From contig NZ_RQFW01000019.1 in assembly GCF_004770145.1 (NCBI RefSeq), positions 1 to 64,000 on the forward strand: 64,000 nucleotides of DNA, given 5' to 3'. This document shows positions 39,538-48,485 of the stretch, one piece after another; position 1 is the first letter of the stretch; every line of letters starts with the position of its first letter. The notes under the pieces were generated by a model. It was not told the origin of the DNA. It ran no database searches and saw only the letters and a program-made list of their open reading frames with translations. The stretch comes from Leptospira bourretii. GTDB lineage: Bacteria > Spirochaetota > Leptospiria > Leptospirales > Leptospiraceae. Made by a program: the position numbers and the translations under genes.

Positions 39538-39818
39538 GTTTCAATCACCTTTGGAACCACAACATATCCATTTTCATAAGCCGGAGCAATTTTTGCTAAA
39601 TCGTCCCTTTTTAAACCGTTTTCAGCTAAATCTTTTCTTAATTCATAGAAGATTTGTTCATAAATTTCATCATCACCTACACTGGAAGTGTCTAGGTTTT
39701 TGATTTCGTCCACATATTGTACAATCCGAGAAAAGTCACCTAACATGGAAGATACTTCGGCATCATCAATGTTAAGTTTTGCCAAATTGGCAATGTTTTT
39801 TAATTCTTTTTCATCCAT
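39534..39818 (-). CDS. gatC: Amidotransferase subunit C
   Basis: A 94-residue GatC, which wraps around and stabilises GatA. Its features are the [19 protein letters not shown] start and the [20 protein letters not shown] segment, with the tail [13 protein letters not shown] ending in the usual V-P-x-V. Located between the WcaJ-like gene (9-base gap) and gatA (4-base overlap). Confidence 0.94.
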   Translation of the reverse strand: MDEKELKNIANLAKLNIDDAEVSSMLGDFSRIVQYVDEIKNLDTSSVGDDEIYEQIFYELRKDLAENGLKRDDLAKIAPAYENGYVVVPKVIET

Positions 39819-39827
39819 AAGTTTTCC

Positions 39828-41228
39828 TCAGTATGCATTCCTATCAATAATTGCTTTTAAGGGTGTTAATAAAATGATTTTGATATCGAGTAATAATGAC
39901 CAGTTCTCAATATAAAATATATCTGCCTCAATTCGTTTTTCAATGGAGGTGTCTCCGCGAAATCCTTGGACCTGTGCCCAACCAGTAATTCCAGCTTTAG
40001 CTGCATGCCGTCTCATATATTGCAAATGTTCGTTTCTGAATTTTTCAACATAAAATGGACGTTCAGGCCTTGGTCCGACAACGGACATGTCACCAAGTAA
40101 TACATTAAAAAATTGTGGTGTTTCATCTAATGATAATTTCCTAAGAACTGCACCAACGGCAGTCACCCGAGGGTCATCCTTGATTGTCCATAAAGTATCA
40201 GATTTTTCTTTGGCCTGTACTACCATGGATCGAAACTTGATCATACCAAAAACTTTGTTATCAAGTCCAACTCGCTCTTGTTTGTAAAAGATTGGGCCTC
40301 TACTTGTTAGTTTTACAAGTAATGCGATAATTAAATAAAAAGGACTAAATAATAAGATAAAAAATAATGAAAACAGTATATCAAAGATTCGTTTTAAAAC
40401 TAAATTATATCCCAACCGCAAAGGTATATTTCTGATAGAAATAATGGGAATTCCATCCAGAACTTCTACCCTTCCTTTTGCAGTTACAATTTCTTCATAA
40501 CTGGGAATTACTTTTAAATCGATACCATGAAAATCAGCAGTATCGATGACTTCTTTTAAAGAATCCCCTTCTTCGTGAGACAAAGCATATACAATTAAGT
40601 CAATGTTGTTTTCTTCTACATAAGATTCTAATTTGTTTGTTGTTGTGACTGTATGTAGTTTTTTGGGAGCTAAGTTTTTTTTCCCTGCAACAAATCCTTT
40701 CACCATATACCCATAAATGGAATGTTTTTTGATGGTTTCAGAAAAGTTGATGGCAGATCTTCCTGTTCCGATGATAAGAACCGATTTTAAATTGAATCCT
40801 CTGCTTCGTAGGTATTGCATAAAAGTACGCAATATAAAATGAGAAAAGGAAGTGAGGATGGTTGTACAAATTGCAAAATAACCAATGACTAATCTGGAAA
40901 AACTTTCTCCTCGAAAGAAAAACAAAAGAGAAAGAACCACAAGTAAATTTAAAATGACACCAGTAATGATGGCAAAAAGTTCATCAGAAAAAGATAAACC
41001 TCTTCTTGGGTGGTATAAGTCGATAGATAGAAACGATAATACTTGGGAAAATCCGAGTACGATTCCTAAGATAAGATAATTTACAGGATCAATTGTTTGG
41101 ATTTGAAAACTTGAATCAGGAGAAAGGTAATATCGAATCACATAAGCACAAACAAAACTTGTCAGTGCAATAAAGAAATCTGTTACAATGAACAGGAGTT
41201 TGAAGGATTGGCTTCTTTCTTTTAACAT
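39828..41228 (-). CDS. Polyprenyl-phosphate sugar-1-phosphate transferase (WcaJ-like)
   Basis: A 466-residue initiating transferase that loads a sugar-1-phosphate onto undecaprenyl phosphate to begin polysaccharide synthesis. Four or five N-terminal membrane segments (about 1-130), a soluble Rossmann-like middle (VLIIGTGRSAINFSETI) and a C-terminal bacterial sugar transferase domain with KRIFDILFSLFFILL, QERVGLDNKVF, KFRSMV, LSLDETPQFFNVLLGD, MSVVGPRPERP and GITGWAQVQGFRG. The sugar (glucose or galactose) is not predictable. It directly follows lptD (14-base gap), so both belong to envelope building. The same operon also contains gatCA and hisF. Confidence 0.93.
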   Translation of the reverse strand: MLKERSQSFKLLFIVTDFFIALTSFVCAYVIRYYLSPDSSFQIQTIDPVNYLILGIVLGFSQVLSFLSIDLYHPRRGLSFSDELFAIITGVILNLLVVLSLLFFFRGESFSRLVIGYFAICTTILTSFSHFILRTFMQYLRSRGFNLKSVLIIGTGRSAINFSETIKKHSIYGYMVKGFVAGKKNLAPKKLHTVTTTNKLESYVEENNIDLIVYALSHEEGDSLKEVIDTADFHGIDLKVIPSYEEIVTAKGRVEVLDGIPIISIRNIPLRLGYNLVLKRIFDILFSLFFILLFSPFYLIIALLVKLTSRGPIFYKQERVGLDNKVFGMIKFRSMVVQAKEKSDTLWTIKDDPRVTAVGAVLRKLSLDETPQFFNVLLGDMSVVGPRPERPFYVEKFRNEHLQYMRRHAAKAGITGWAQVQGFRGDTSIEKRIEADIFYIENWSLLLDIKIILLTPLKAIIDRNAY

Positions 41229-41242
41229 GATAAACTCGAAAA

Positions 41243-44200
41243 TTATTCCGTTAAGTCTGTTGTAGTTCCGTCCAGAGGACGTTTGCGGAATCTATACAAA
41301 CGAACCCGAGTGGCTTGTGCCGAAGACGATTCGCCAAAACTGAAATTGGTTAAGTTAACAGAAAAGTATACAGATTGGTCGTAAAAAGTCAATTGGTTGT
41401 TCATTGCAAGACCTCCTGGCAATGCTCTTAGGTTCATACTGTAACCTAAACGGTATTCCCAGTTATGTAAATCCAACTTCAAGGTCATCATGAAGCGGTT
41501 GATATTAAAAACAGTTTTTTGTCTTTGTGTTTGGCCTTGGGCACCAGTTCCTGCCGCCAAATCTTCCCAAATGGTTGTTTGGTCATAATTGGTCCCGGTT
41601 TGTGATGTGTATAGTTCAGGGCTGGTATTCATAGCATAGAATTGTCCCTGTGCAAGTGCTGTCAAACGCCATGGTTCAGTCACTCGAGAATCTAGTTCTA
41701 ATTCAATACCGGAATATCTTGTTACTTTTACATCGGTTTTAAAGAAAAATCGGTAACTGTCTAAATAACTATCTTTATAAACATGATACCAAGTAGATCC
41801 AATTTCTAAACTTCGAAAAGCTCGAATGATAGGCCAAGAAAACCCACCCATTTTATAAGATACGGTTAAGTTATTTGATAGGGATCTGTTTTGTGGAGTA
41901 TGGTGCACGTAATCATTATTAATGAATACACCAGAATAAAAATTACGTTTTCTTTCCAGAAGACTTGGTCTACGTGTTGTAAATCCATCCACAAAATCAA
42001 AGAATCCACCCACTCGAACAACAGTATAATACCAACGTTGCATATTCGTAAGACCTGGATTGTATGTAGAAGAAAACTGTCGTAAATCACGAATCGTTCT
42101 AACAGAAATATCCCAGTCATTAAGGGCATAACTTTCTAAAGAAAACTCAGCTTCGTGTTGTCTTAAATTTCCAAGAATAGGATCTTTTGCTTCTGCTTTG
42201 TCAGCATCCAAACGACGATAAGTGGTTGATAAAAAGATTTCTGGAATCCCCATACGAACTGTATGCGATTGGCGAACATACTGATAAGATTGTTGTTTTA
42301 AAAGTGTTGCATATGCTTTGTTCACATCACGATCAGGGCTGTTTAAATCATTACCCGAACCAGGAAATTCTACAGTTTGTTTTGTTGCTCCCATATAAAC
42401 GGAAGGTGTGAAAGACATATATGCGCCCATTGCAATGGGAGAACGAAATCCAGTTTCTCCGATGACATTAGTTTGAGATCGCAAAACAAAGTCTTGGTAT
42501 TGGCTTCTTGGATCAACCACACCAGTTGTTGGATTCGTTTTTTGTTGTGGAACACCGTAAATCCGATTGATGTTAGTTTGAAACAATAAATCCCAATAGA
42601 TTGGACTTGTTGTTCCTGGCACCAAGCCAATGTTACTTGAGTTTCTGATCGTTACTGCTGGTAAAGTATCTTGTGCAGCAAAATATTGGTTTGCTTGGAT
42701 TTGATACACGAGTGTTCGGCTCATGGAAATACCAACGCTTAAATCACCTCGGTTTTCCGTATAATTTAAGTTCCAATTGAGTAAGTTACGAATGAGTCCG
42801 AAACGAACATCTCTATATGTATATAAGGACTGTAAAGAGTTGGAAGGTTGGTATCTATTTCCAAATTCATAATCAAACTGACGATTACTGTAGTTTTCAT
42901 ATTGTAATTGAACGTTTCTTGTGTAGTCACGAGAAAAATCATTGAATTTAGCATTCAATCGAATATCTGTTTTCCACCAAGGGTCATAATTAACGCCCGT
43001 ATTGCGGTATGGCAAACCAGTATTGGGAAACATTTCCCCGCGATCTACATTGTTTGTAACGGCAACGTTGCCGAATCCGCCATTTCTAAATCGATCTTCA
43101 TACACGGGAGTAATGGCAGTGTTTTTATAATTTGCGTAACCTAGATTGATATTGTAATTTAAAAAGGGAGATAGTTTCCACATCTCTAACTGAGCTGCCT
43201 GGCCAGTTTTTTCATACATATCAAATCTAAATTTATAACCGTTGGCAAGGAAGATACTGTTTGGATAAGAATCAGACCATTGGTATGAGTTTTGCCAGAA
43301 CCAACCTTGGGTATTGTTTTTACCAATTTGAGTTGTAACCCCATTTCCTGATTCTGAGTTATACAATACAGGTAGCCAAAATAAGGATGTTCCTCCTACT
43401 TTATAGGAAACACTATATGCTACTACGGATCTATCATCATGTATAAAGATTTTTTTTGCCTGGAATGATTCATGTGGAAGCTCTGCATTACAAGCAGTAA
43501 AGTATCCCATTTCCAATAGGTAACGTTTTTCATCTAAACGTTTTATTTTTTGACCAATGAAATGAGATGGAAACATACTCAACTTTGAATTGTAAACAAC
43601 ACCTTGGTTGATTTTTAAATCATAGATCATCCGGTCGCCGTTTACTTTGGCTGATCCGTCTTTGTATTCGACTCCACCTTCCGCATAAATTTCTTGGCGA
43701 TTGGCATCAATCGAGACGGAATCAGCAACAAGTTCGCCGGATCTAATTTTTAGTCGAACCTTACCACGAAGGACAAGAACCCCACCTTTTGTTTTATCTA
43801 TGTTTAAAAGTTGCCCTTCCGCTGCGTTTTGAATTTGAATTGGAGGACCTTTTTTGGTTTGAGAACTAAGAAGAGATTCGGGAGTTAAGTTTTGTTCTTC
43901 TTCTGGGACAAGTGCCTCACGGAGTCTTTCTCTTTTTGTGTAAATTGTACCGGATGGATTGAGTCCTAAGTTGCGGAGGTTGTCTTCCACTTCGCGATCT
44001 GACATGGAATCAACAGATTTTCTAACAAGACCTCTTTGGACTTGTGCCGCTGTTTGTTTTCTTTCTTCTTCCTGCGCATTTTTTGTCTGTCCCGCTTGTT
44101 CTGGAAACAGAAGTTTTAGCCCGTTGATATCCTGCGCCAGAATTTCCATTCCGAAGAGAAAACCATAAAATAATATGAGGAAACGAATGGATTTTTGCAC
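41243..44200 (-). CDS. lptD: LPS-assembly protein LptD (OstA)
   Basis: Outer-membrane lipopolysaccharide translocon, 985 residues. Start is a GTG at 44200 (no earlier start in frame), a signal peptide (RFLILFYGFLFGMEILAQ), then a linker. An LptA-like OstA jellyroll at about 135-245 (GVLVLRGKVRLKIRSGELVA, AEGGVEYKDG) leads into a large beta-barrel rich in aromatic-ended strands to the C terminus. I count one cysteine (FTACNAEL), so the disulfide pairs of the enterobacterial protein are absent. Residues about 66-92 (DREVEDNLRNLGLNPSGTIY) resemble a SAP-like helical motif, unusual in this family. First gene of the six-gene minus-strand operon. Confidence 0.9.
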   Translation of the reverse strand: MQKSIRFLILFYGFLFGMEILAQDINGLKLLFPEQAGQTKNAQEEERKQTAAQVQRGLVRKSVDSMSDREVEDNLRNLGLNPSGTIYTKRERLREALVPEEEQNLTPESLLSSQTKKGPPIQIQNAAEGQLLNIDKTKGGVLVLRGKVRLKIRSGELVADSVSIDANRQEIYAEGGVEYKDGSAKVNGDRMIYDLKINQGVVYNSKLSMFPSHFIGQKIKRLDEKRYLLEMGYFTACNAELPHESFQAKKIFIHDDRSVVAYSVSYKVGGTSLFWLPVLYNSESGNGVTTQIGKNNTQGWFWQNSYQWSDSYPNSIFLANGYKFRFDMYEKTGQAAQLEMWKLSPFLNYNINLGYANYKNTAITPVYEDRFRNGGFGNVAVTNNVDRGEMFPNTGLPYRNTGVNYDPWWKTDIRLNAKFNDFSRDYTRNVQLQYENYSNRQFDYEFGNRYQPSNSLQSLYTYRDVRFGLIRNLLNWNLNYTENRGDLSVGISMSRTLVYQIQANQYFAAQDTLPAVTIRNSSNIGLVPGTTSPIYWDLLFQTNINRIYGVPQQKTNPTTGVVDPRSQYQDFVLRSQTNVIGETGFRSPIAMGAYMSFTPSVYMGATKQTVEFPGSGNDLNSPDRDVNKAYATLLKQQSYQYVRQSHTVRMGIPEIFLSTTYRRLDADKAEAKDPILGNLRQHEAEFSLESYALNDWDISVRTIRDLRQFSSTYNPGLTNMQRWYYTVVRVGGFFDFVDGFTTRRPSLLERKRNFYSGVFINNDYVHHTPQNRSLSNNLTVSYKMGGFSWPIIRAFRSLEIGSTWYHVYKDSYLDSYRFFFKTDVKVTRYSGIELELDSRVTEPWRLTALAQGQFYAMNTSPELYTSQTGTNYDQTTIWEDLAAGTGAQGQTQRQKTVFNINRFMMTLKLDLHNWEYRLGYSMNLRALPGGLAMNNQLTFYDQSVYFSVNLTNFSFGESSSAQATRVRLYRFRKRPLDGTTTDLTE

Positions 44201-44373
44201 AGCGGGCTTTGAAAGTATAGAACGAGAGTTTTACACCGGGCGAAAAAATCAATGGAAAACCAGGCAGAATTTCGGACTCAGGTCCCGTATTTTATCGGAA
44301 AAAGAAGTTGCAGAACGATTCATGTAATGGACATAATCAAAAGGCTCAATCATTGGGCATCCGGGAGTTTTGA

Positions 44374-44724
44374 ATGGCAAAAACCTACTCTGGAGAGCGT
44401 ATTCCTGGTACTTTGCGGTACAATCTCAAAGTCAGAGAAGGAAGTACGGAACATTGTTTTATGGTCCCCGAACCCACCATCCAAATCCCCATGGAGGGTT
44501 TTGGTCCAGATGAGAGTGCCAATCGGCTGGCTCTTGCCATCCTCCTTGATTTCACCAAAAATCCACAGACATCATTTTTGTATTATAAAGACTTTAATTT
44601 TTTTCTAGCCGGTTTGTTTTTAGAGGACAACTGGATGTTACATTCCAGTCGAATTCAGTTATTTTTTAAATTATTAGAAGAAACTCCGCAGTTACCCAAA
44701 CCTCTAGTTTTAGGTAACCGCTAA
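44374..44724 (+). CDS. DUF6166-like small protein
   Basis: A 116-residue soluble protein. The start at 44374 has GGGAG 7 bases upstream. It opens YSGERIPGTLRYNLKV and has a block FGPDESANRLALAILLDFTK followed by YYKDFNFFLAGLFLEDNW, the pattern of the DUF6166 family (a small domain of unknown function: Y-x-G-x-R, G-x-x-x-x-x-LALALL, F-x-W, W). The match is by memory and moderate. It stands alone: divergent from lptD, convergent with the hybrid kinase gene (7-base gap). Confidence 0.6.
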   Translation: MAKTYSGERIPGTLRYNLKVREGSTEHCFMVPEPTIQIPMEGFGPDESANRLALAILLDFTKNPQTSFLYYKDFNFFLAGLFLEDNWMLHSSRIQLFFKLLEETPQLPKPLVLGNR

Positions 44725-44731
44725 ACAAACG

Positions 44732-45883
44732 TTAAAGTGGTTTGATGATTGGAAGGGTGAAATACCAGGAAGATTCCTCTTCATCTCTGTACATTTTACC
44801 TTTATGTTCGATTACAATACTTTTGGTTACTTCTAAGGAATTGATTTGTGCAATTCCCTTCATCAAATCTTCTGCGCCATTGTCTTTAATTTGAATGAGG
44901 ATATGGCTTGATCCATCCTCTTCCACTTGTTTGAGTATGACTAAGATCTTTCGACCAATCGAATCTTCTCTTGTATTGACACGAACACGTGCATCTTGCA
45001 TCAAATTGAGGAGGACTTGTTTGATCTTTTGCGGTTGGCAATAAGCAAGCGGAACATCTCCAAACTCAATTTCACATTGAATCCCTTCTTTTAAGAAATA
45101 CTGGTGGAGGAAAGACCGAGTGTCATTGAGGATACTTCCTAAATTAGAATAAGTCCATTGAGAAGAAGTTGATTGTGAATAAGAGACTAAGTTTTTGATG
45201 ATTTTTGCAATTCGATCAGATTCTTCTGCGATTTTGGATGCCTTTTCTTCTAAGGAAAGATTCCCTATTTTTTTGGCTTCTAAAGAAATCAAATCTGCCA
45301 AATTCAAAATTGAAGTGAGTGGATTATTGACTTCATGCGAGATTCCAGAAGCAACGAGAGCTATGGTTTCCCATTTTTGATTTTCTGCAAGCCTACTTTC
45401 AACGTTGCGGATATGTTTTTGGACTTGAGATTTGTATATTGCCATCTCCACAGAAATATATAAATCACGACTGTTAAATGGTTTAATTAAATACCCAAAT
45501 GGTTCAGTTGCCTTAGCTCGGTTGATGGTAGCTTCGTCAGAATACGCAGTCAAATAAATGACAGGGATTTCCTTTGTTTTTTTTATGATTGTTGCGATTT
45601 CAATCCCATCCATGGGACCGTTTAACATAATATCCATTAACACTAGATCAAAATGTTCATTTTCGATATGTTCGATTGCATCATTGGCATCAGAAACGTA
45701 TTTAGCGTTGTATCCGTATTGTTTCAATGTTGAACAAATATTGATGGCAATGATTCTTTCGTCCTCTACGACAAGGATTCTTTTAACGTCTGTTTCTTTC
45801 TCTGTTCCCACAACTGCTGTCATATCATTAAAACCGGATTCATCAATCAAATACAATAATAAGAGTTTGTCAACAGAATCCAT
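44732..45883 (-). CDS. Receiver domain-histidine kinase-like hybrid protein
   Basis: A 383-residue soluble signalling protein: receiver domain at about 34-152 (phosphoacceptor D84, conserved K134), a coiled linker, then a histidine phosphotransfer dimerisation helix with H183 (ASGISHEVNNPLTSIL). The following ATP-binding half is degenerate: the N-box reads NLMQDA with Asp for Asn, the G1 box DNGAED lacks the second glycine, and no G2 box is seen. It may therefore be a phospho-relay or binding protein, not an active kinase. Start at 45883 leaves only 18 bases to the divergent helicase gene; the ATG at 45823 is a serious alternative. Confidence 0.8.
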   Translation of the reverse strand: MDSVDKLLLLYLIDESGFNDMTAVVGTEKETDVKRILVVEDERIIAINICSTLKQYGYNAKYVSDANDAIEHIENEHFDLVLMDIMLNGPMDGIEIATIIKKTKEIPVIYLTAYSDEATINRAKATEPFGYLIKPFNSRDLYISVEMAIYKSQVQKHIRNVESRLAENQKWETIALVASGISHEVNNPLTSILNLADLISLEAKKIGNLSLEEKASKIAEESDRIAKIIKNLVSYSQSTSSQWTYSNLGSILNDTRSFLHQYFLKEGIQCEIEFGDVPLAYCQPQKIKQVLLNLMQDARVRVNTREDSIGRKILVILKQVEEDGSSHILIQIKDNGAEDLMKGIAQINSLEVTKSIVIEHKGKMYRDEEESSWYFTLPIIKPL

Positions 45884-45901
45884 ACAACAAATCTCTGTAT
45901 T

Positions 45902-47890
45902 GTGAATGAGGATTTAAACGAGGCTCAAAATTCTGTCATTTTATCCCCCCCAGGTCCCATCCTTGTTGTGGCGGGTGCTGGTACTGGAAAAACTAACACT
46001 CTTGTCAATAAATTGGCATCCCTTGTTCAGAATGGATTTGACCCAAGTTCCCTTTTACTTTTAACTTTTACAAGGCGAGCAGCCAAAGAGATGTTACATC
46101 GTGCTGCAACGAAACTCGATTCACGTATGTTGTCTGTACAAGGTGGGACTTTTCATTCCTTTTGCCACCACTTCCTTCGGAAGTATTCCTTAGTTGTTTC
46201 CCTCAATTCAAATTTTACGATTTTAGATGAAGATGATGCCACAAGTCTTGTGGGAATGGCCCGTGACCAGGTTGTCACCAAACAAGTTCGATTTCCCAAA
46301 AAAGAAACTTTAGTTGAGATCTTTTCTAGTTGTTTCAATTTACAAATTTCTTTGGAAAAACTTCTACAAAAAGAATATCCTATGTTTCTTGGCCTAACAA
46401 AAGAAATCCAAGAAGTAAAATCAAAGTATATAGATCTCAAACTTAAACACAATTCATTGGATTTTGACGACTTACTTGATTTCACAAGAAAAATTTTAAT
46501 GGAAGAAGAATCCATCCGGGAACGAGTTGGATTGCAATATCAATACATTTTGGTTGATGAATACCAAGATACCAATCGAATCCAAGCACACATTGCTTGT
46601 TTGCTTGCAAGTAAACACCAGAACATCTTAGTTGTGGGTGATGATGCTCAATGTATTTATGGATTTCGCGGTGCCAATGTAAACAATATGTTGGATTTTC
46701 CAAAAATTTTCCCCAACACAAAAACTATTCACCTAACAGAAAACTATCGAAGTACGCAGCCAATTTTGGATTTAGCAAATTCAGTTTTAGACCAAAGTAA
46801 AGAAAACTATAAAAAACATTTAGTTTCAAACAAACATTCTAGTTCCCAAAAACCAAAACATATAAAATTTGAATCTTCGGAAGAAGAAGCAAATTGGATC
46901 GTAGACCAAATTTTGGATTTATATGAAGATAAAACTCCTCTATCTGAGATTGTTGTTCTTTTTCGTGCTGGTTATATTTCCAACCTTTTAGAAGTGAAAC
47001 TCACAACAAAACAAATCCCCTTTCGAAAGTATGGGGGAAAAAGGTTTTTGGATTTAGCTCACGTAAAGGATTTACTCGCTTACCTCCGAATCATCGATAA
47101 TCCAAAAGACATACTTTCCTGGAATCGGGTTTTACTTTTAGAAAAACATATTGGTAAAAAATATGCGCAGGTCCTTTATAAAAACATAGAAACAAATGAG
47201 TTTAGCTGGGAGTCCGTGTTTGATTCGCCAACATTTTTTTTAGGGATCCCAGACCAGGCAAAAATATCATTTCAAAAACTAATCAAAGTGTTTCAGTCTC
47301 AGAGTTTCAATTTAGGAAATAGTATGGCGATCGTTGAGGCGATACTAACACATTATTTTCCGATTCTGGAAGAAGAATATGATGATTTTGATAAACGGAA
47401 ATTGGATTTAGAGTCCTTTAAAATTTTGAGTAAATCCTCCCCGAATCTTTCTGACTATTTGGCAAATTTGACTTTGGATCCAACAGAACGAATGGATACC
47501 AGCCCCCTTGATTCCAAGGAAGATGATTTTTTAACCTTATCCACAATTCATTCTGCAAAGGGACTAGAGTGGAAACATGTTTTCACTATGCAAGTTGTGG
47601 AAGGAAGTTTGCCTAGTTCTCGAATCAAAACAACACAAGAATTGGAAGAAGAGAGGCGATTGTTTTATGTGGCAATCACTAGAGCCAAACAAGGATTGTA
47701 TTTAACATCACCAGTTTTTACTGATAAAAATCGATTAACAACGATCAGTCGGTTTTTGGTAGACTTGCCAAATTTATCGGAACTTATCGAAGAAGAACAT
47801 CCGATCCCTGCAGAAAGTCCAAAAGAAGTTCCAGAGTCTAAGTTGGAAAACGATCGCTTCCAGGACATCCAACGATACTTTTTGAATTGA
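45902..47890 (+). CDS. UvrD/Rep/PcrA-family 3'-5' DNA helicase
   Basis: A 662-residue superfamily 1A helicase. LNEAQNSVILSPPGPILVV is the Q motif region, then Walker A AGAGTGKTNTLV, motif Ia TFTRRAAKEM, motif II VDEYQDTNRIQ, motif III GDDAQCIYGFRGA, motif IV LTENYRSTQPILD, motif V LSTIHSAKGLEWKHVF and motif VI FYVAITRAKQGLYL. It unwinds DNA in repair or replication restart. Start GTG at 45902, without a ribosome site; the sequence that follows fits the family's N terminus exactly. The tail is short and lacks the UvrB-binding extension, so a Rep/PcrA-like role is possible. Confidence 0.93.
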   Translation: MNEDLNEAQNSVILSPPGPILVVAGAGTGKTNTLVNKLASLVQNGFDPSSLLLLTFTRRAAKEMLHRAATKLDSRMLSVQGGTFHSFCHHFLRKYSLVVSLNSNFTILDEDDATSLVGMARDQVVTKQVRFPKKETLVEIFSSCFNLQISLEKLLQKEYPMFLGLTKEIQEVKSKYIDLKLKHNSLDFDDLLDFTRKILMEEESIRERVGLQYQYILVDEYQDTNRIQAHIACLLASKHQNILVVGDDAQCIYGFRGANVNNMLDFPKIFPNTKTIHLTENYRSTQPILDLANSVLDQSKENYKKHLVSNKHSSSQKPKHIKFESSEEEANWIVDQILDLYEDKTPLSEIVVLFRAGYISNLLEVKLTTKQIPFRKYGGKRFLDLAHVKDLLAYLRIIDNPKDILSWNRVLLLEKHIGKKYAQVLYKNIETNEFSWESVFDSPTFFLGIPDQAKISFQKLIKVFQSQSFNLGNSMAIVEAILTHYFPILEEEYDDFDKRKLDLESFKILSKSSPNLSDYLANLTLDPTERMDTSPLDSKEDDFLTLSTIHSAKGLEWKHVFTMQVVEGSLPSSRIKTTQELEEERRLFYVAITRAKQGLYLTSPVFTDKNRLTTISRFLVDLPNLSELIEEEHPIPAESPKEVPESKLENDRFQDIQRYFLN

Positions 47891-47937
47891 TTTCTATAAA
47901 ATCTTCCTCTACTATGGGTCTCATATTTGGGGGACGT

Positions 47938-48477
47938 ATGAATTTATCCTTTCGCCGCTTTGTTTGTGGAGTGTTTCTTTTGCCAATGTATTTGACCTGT
48001 GTTTCTCCTGATACAAAGGATGAACAAACGAACCAAGATCCTAAATCCACTACAAGGAATGCCAACCTGGAAGATCCAGAAAAGGGTGGGAAAAAATTTG
48101 GTTGTATCGAAGGGAATTGTGTCAACGGAACCGGTAAATATGTATACGATAACGGTGATGTTTATACTGGATCATTTAAAAATGACCTAAGAGAAGGTTC
48201 AGGAAGTTTTCTTTATACAGATGGAGAAAAATTTAGCGGAACCTATTTAGAAGATAAAAAACAAGGTTCCGGTGAATATCATTTTAAAAATGGGGATAAA
48301 TACGTCGGAGAATTCCAAAACGGACAAATCAACGGCAAAGGTACTTATAGTTTTAAAGATGGAAAATCCGTTTCGGGTGACTTTACCTCCGATGGTCAGG
48401 AAGGAATTGGAGTTCTGACTGACGAAGGTAAGGCAAGGAATTGTAAAATCGCAGGAAGAAAACTTCTCTGCGAATGA
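47938..48477 (+). CDS. MORN-repeat lipoprotein
   Basis: A 179-residue lipoprotein. The ATG at 47938 with GGGGGA three bases before it is preferred over an opening at 47887 that overlaps the helicase stop. Signal peptide with lipobox YLTC (Cys 21). After a charged linker, four to five MORN repeats follow (GTGKYVYDNGDVYTGSFKND, GSGSFLYTDGEKFSGTY, GSGEYHFKNGDKYVGEF, GKGTYSFKDGKSVSGDF), each about 23 residues. MORN repeats form an extended beta-sheet that can bind lipids or proteins; the partner is unknown. Convergent with the M48 protease gene (8-base gap). Confidence 0.85.
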   Translation: MNLSFRRFVCGVFLLPMYLTCVSPDTKDEQTNQDPKSTTRNANLEDPEKGGKKFGCIEGNCVNGTGKYVYDNGDVYTGSFKNDLREGSGSFLYTDGEKFSGTYLEDKKQGSGEYHFKNGDKYVGEFQNGQINGKGTYSFKDGKSVSGDFTSDGQEGIGVLTDEGKARNCKIAGRKLLCE

Positions 48478-48485
48478 TGCTCAGT

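Noticed and set aside
44252..44608. 118-codon plus-strand frame overlapping the DUF6166-like gene
   Set aside because: The overlapping frame starting at 44374 has a good ribosome site and a family-like pattern; this one has neither.
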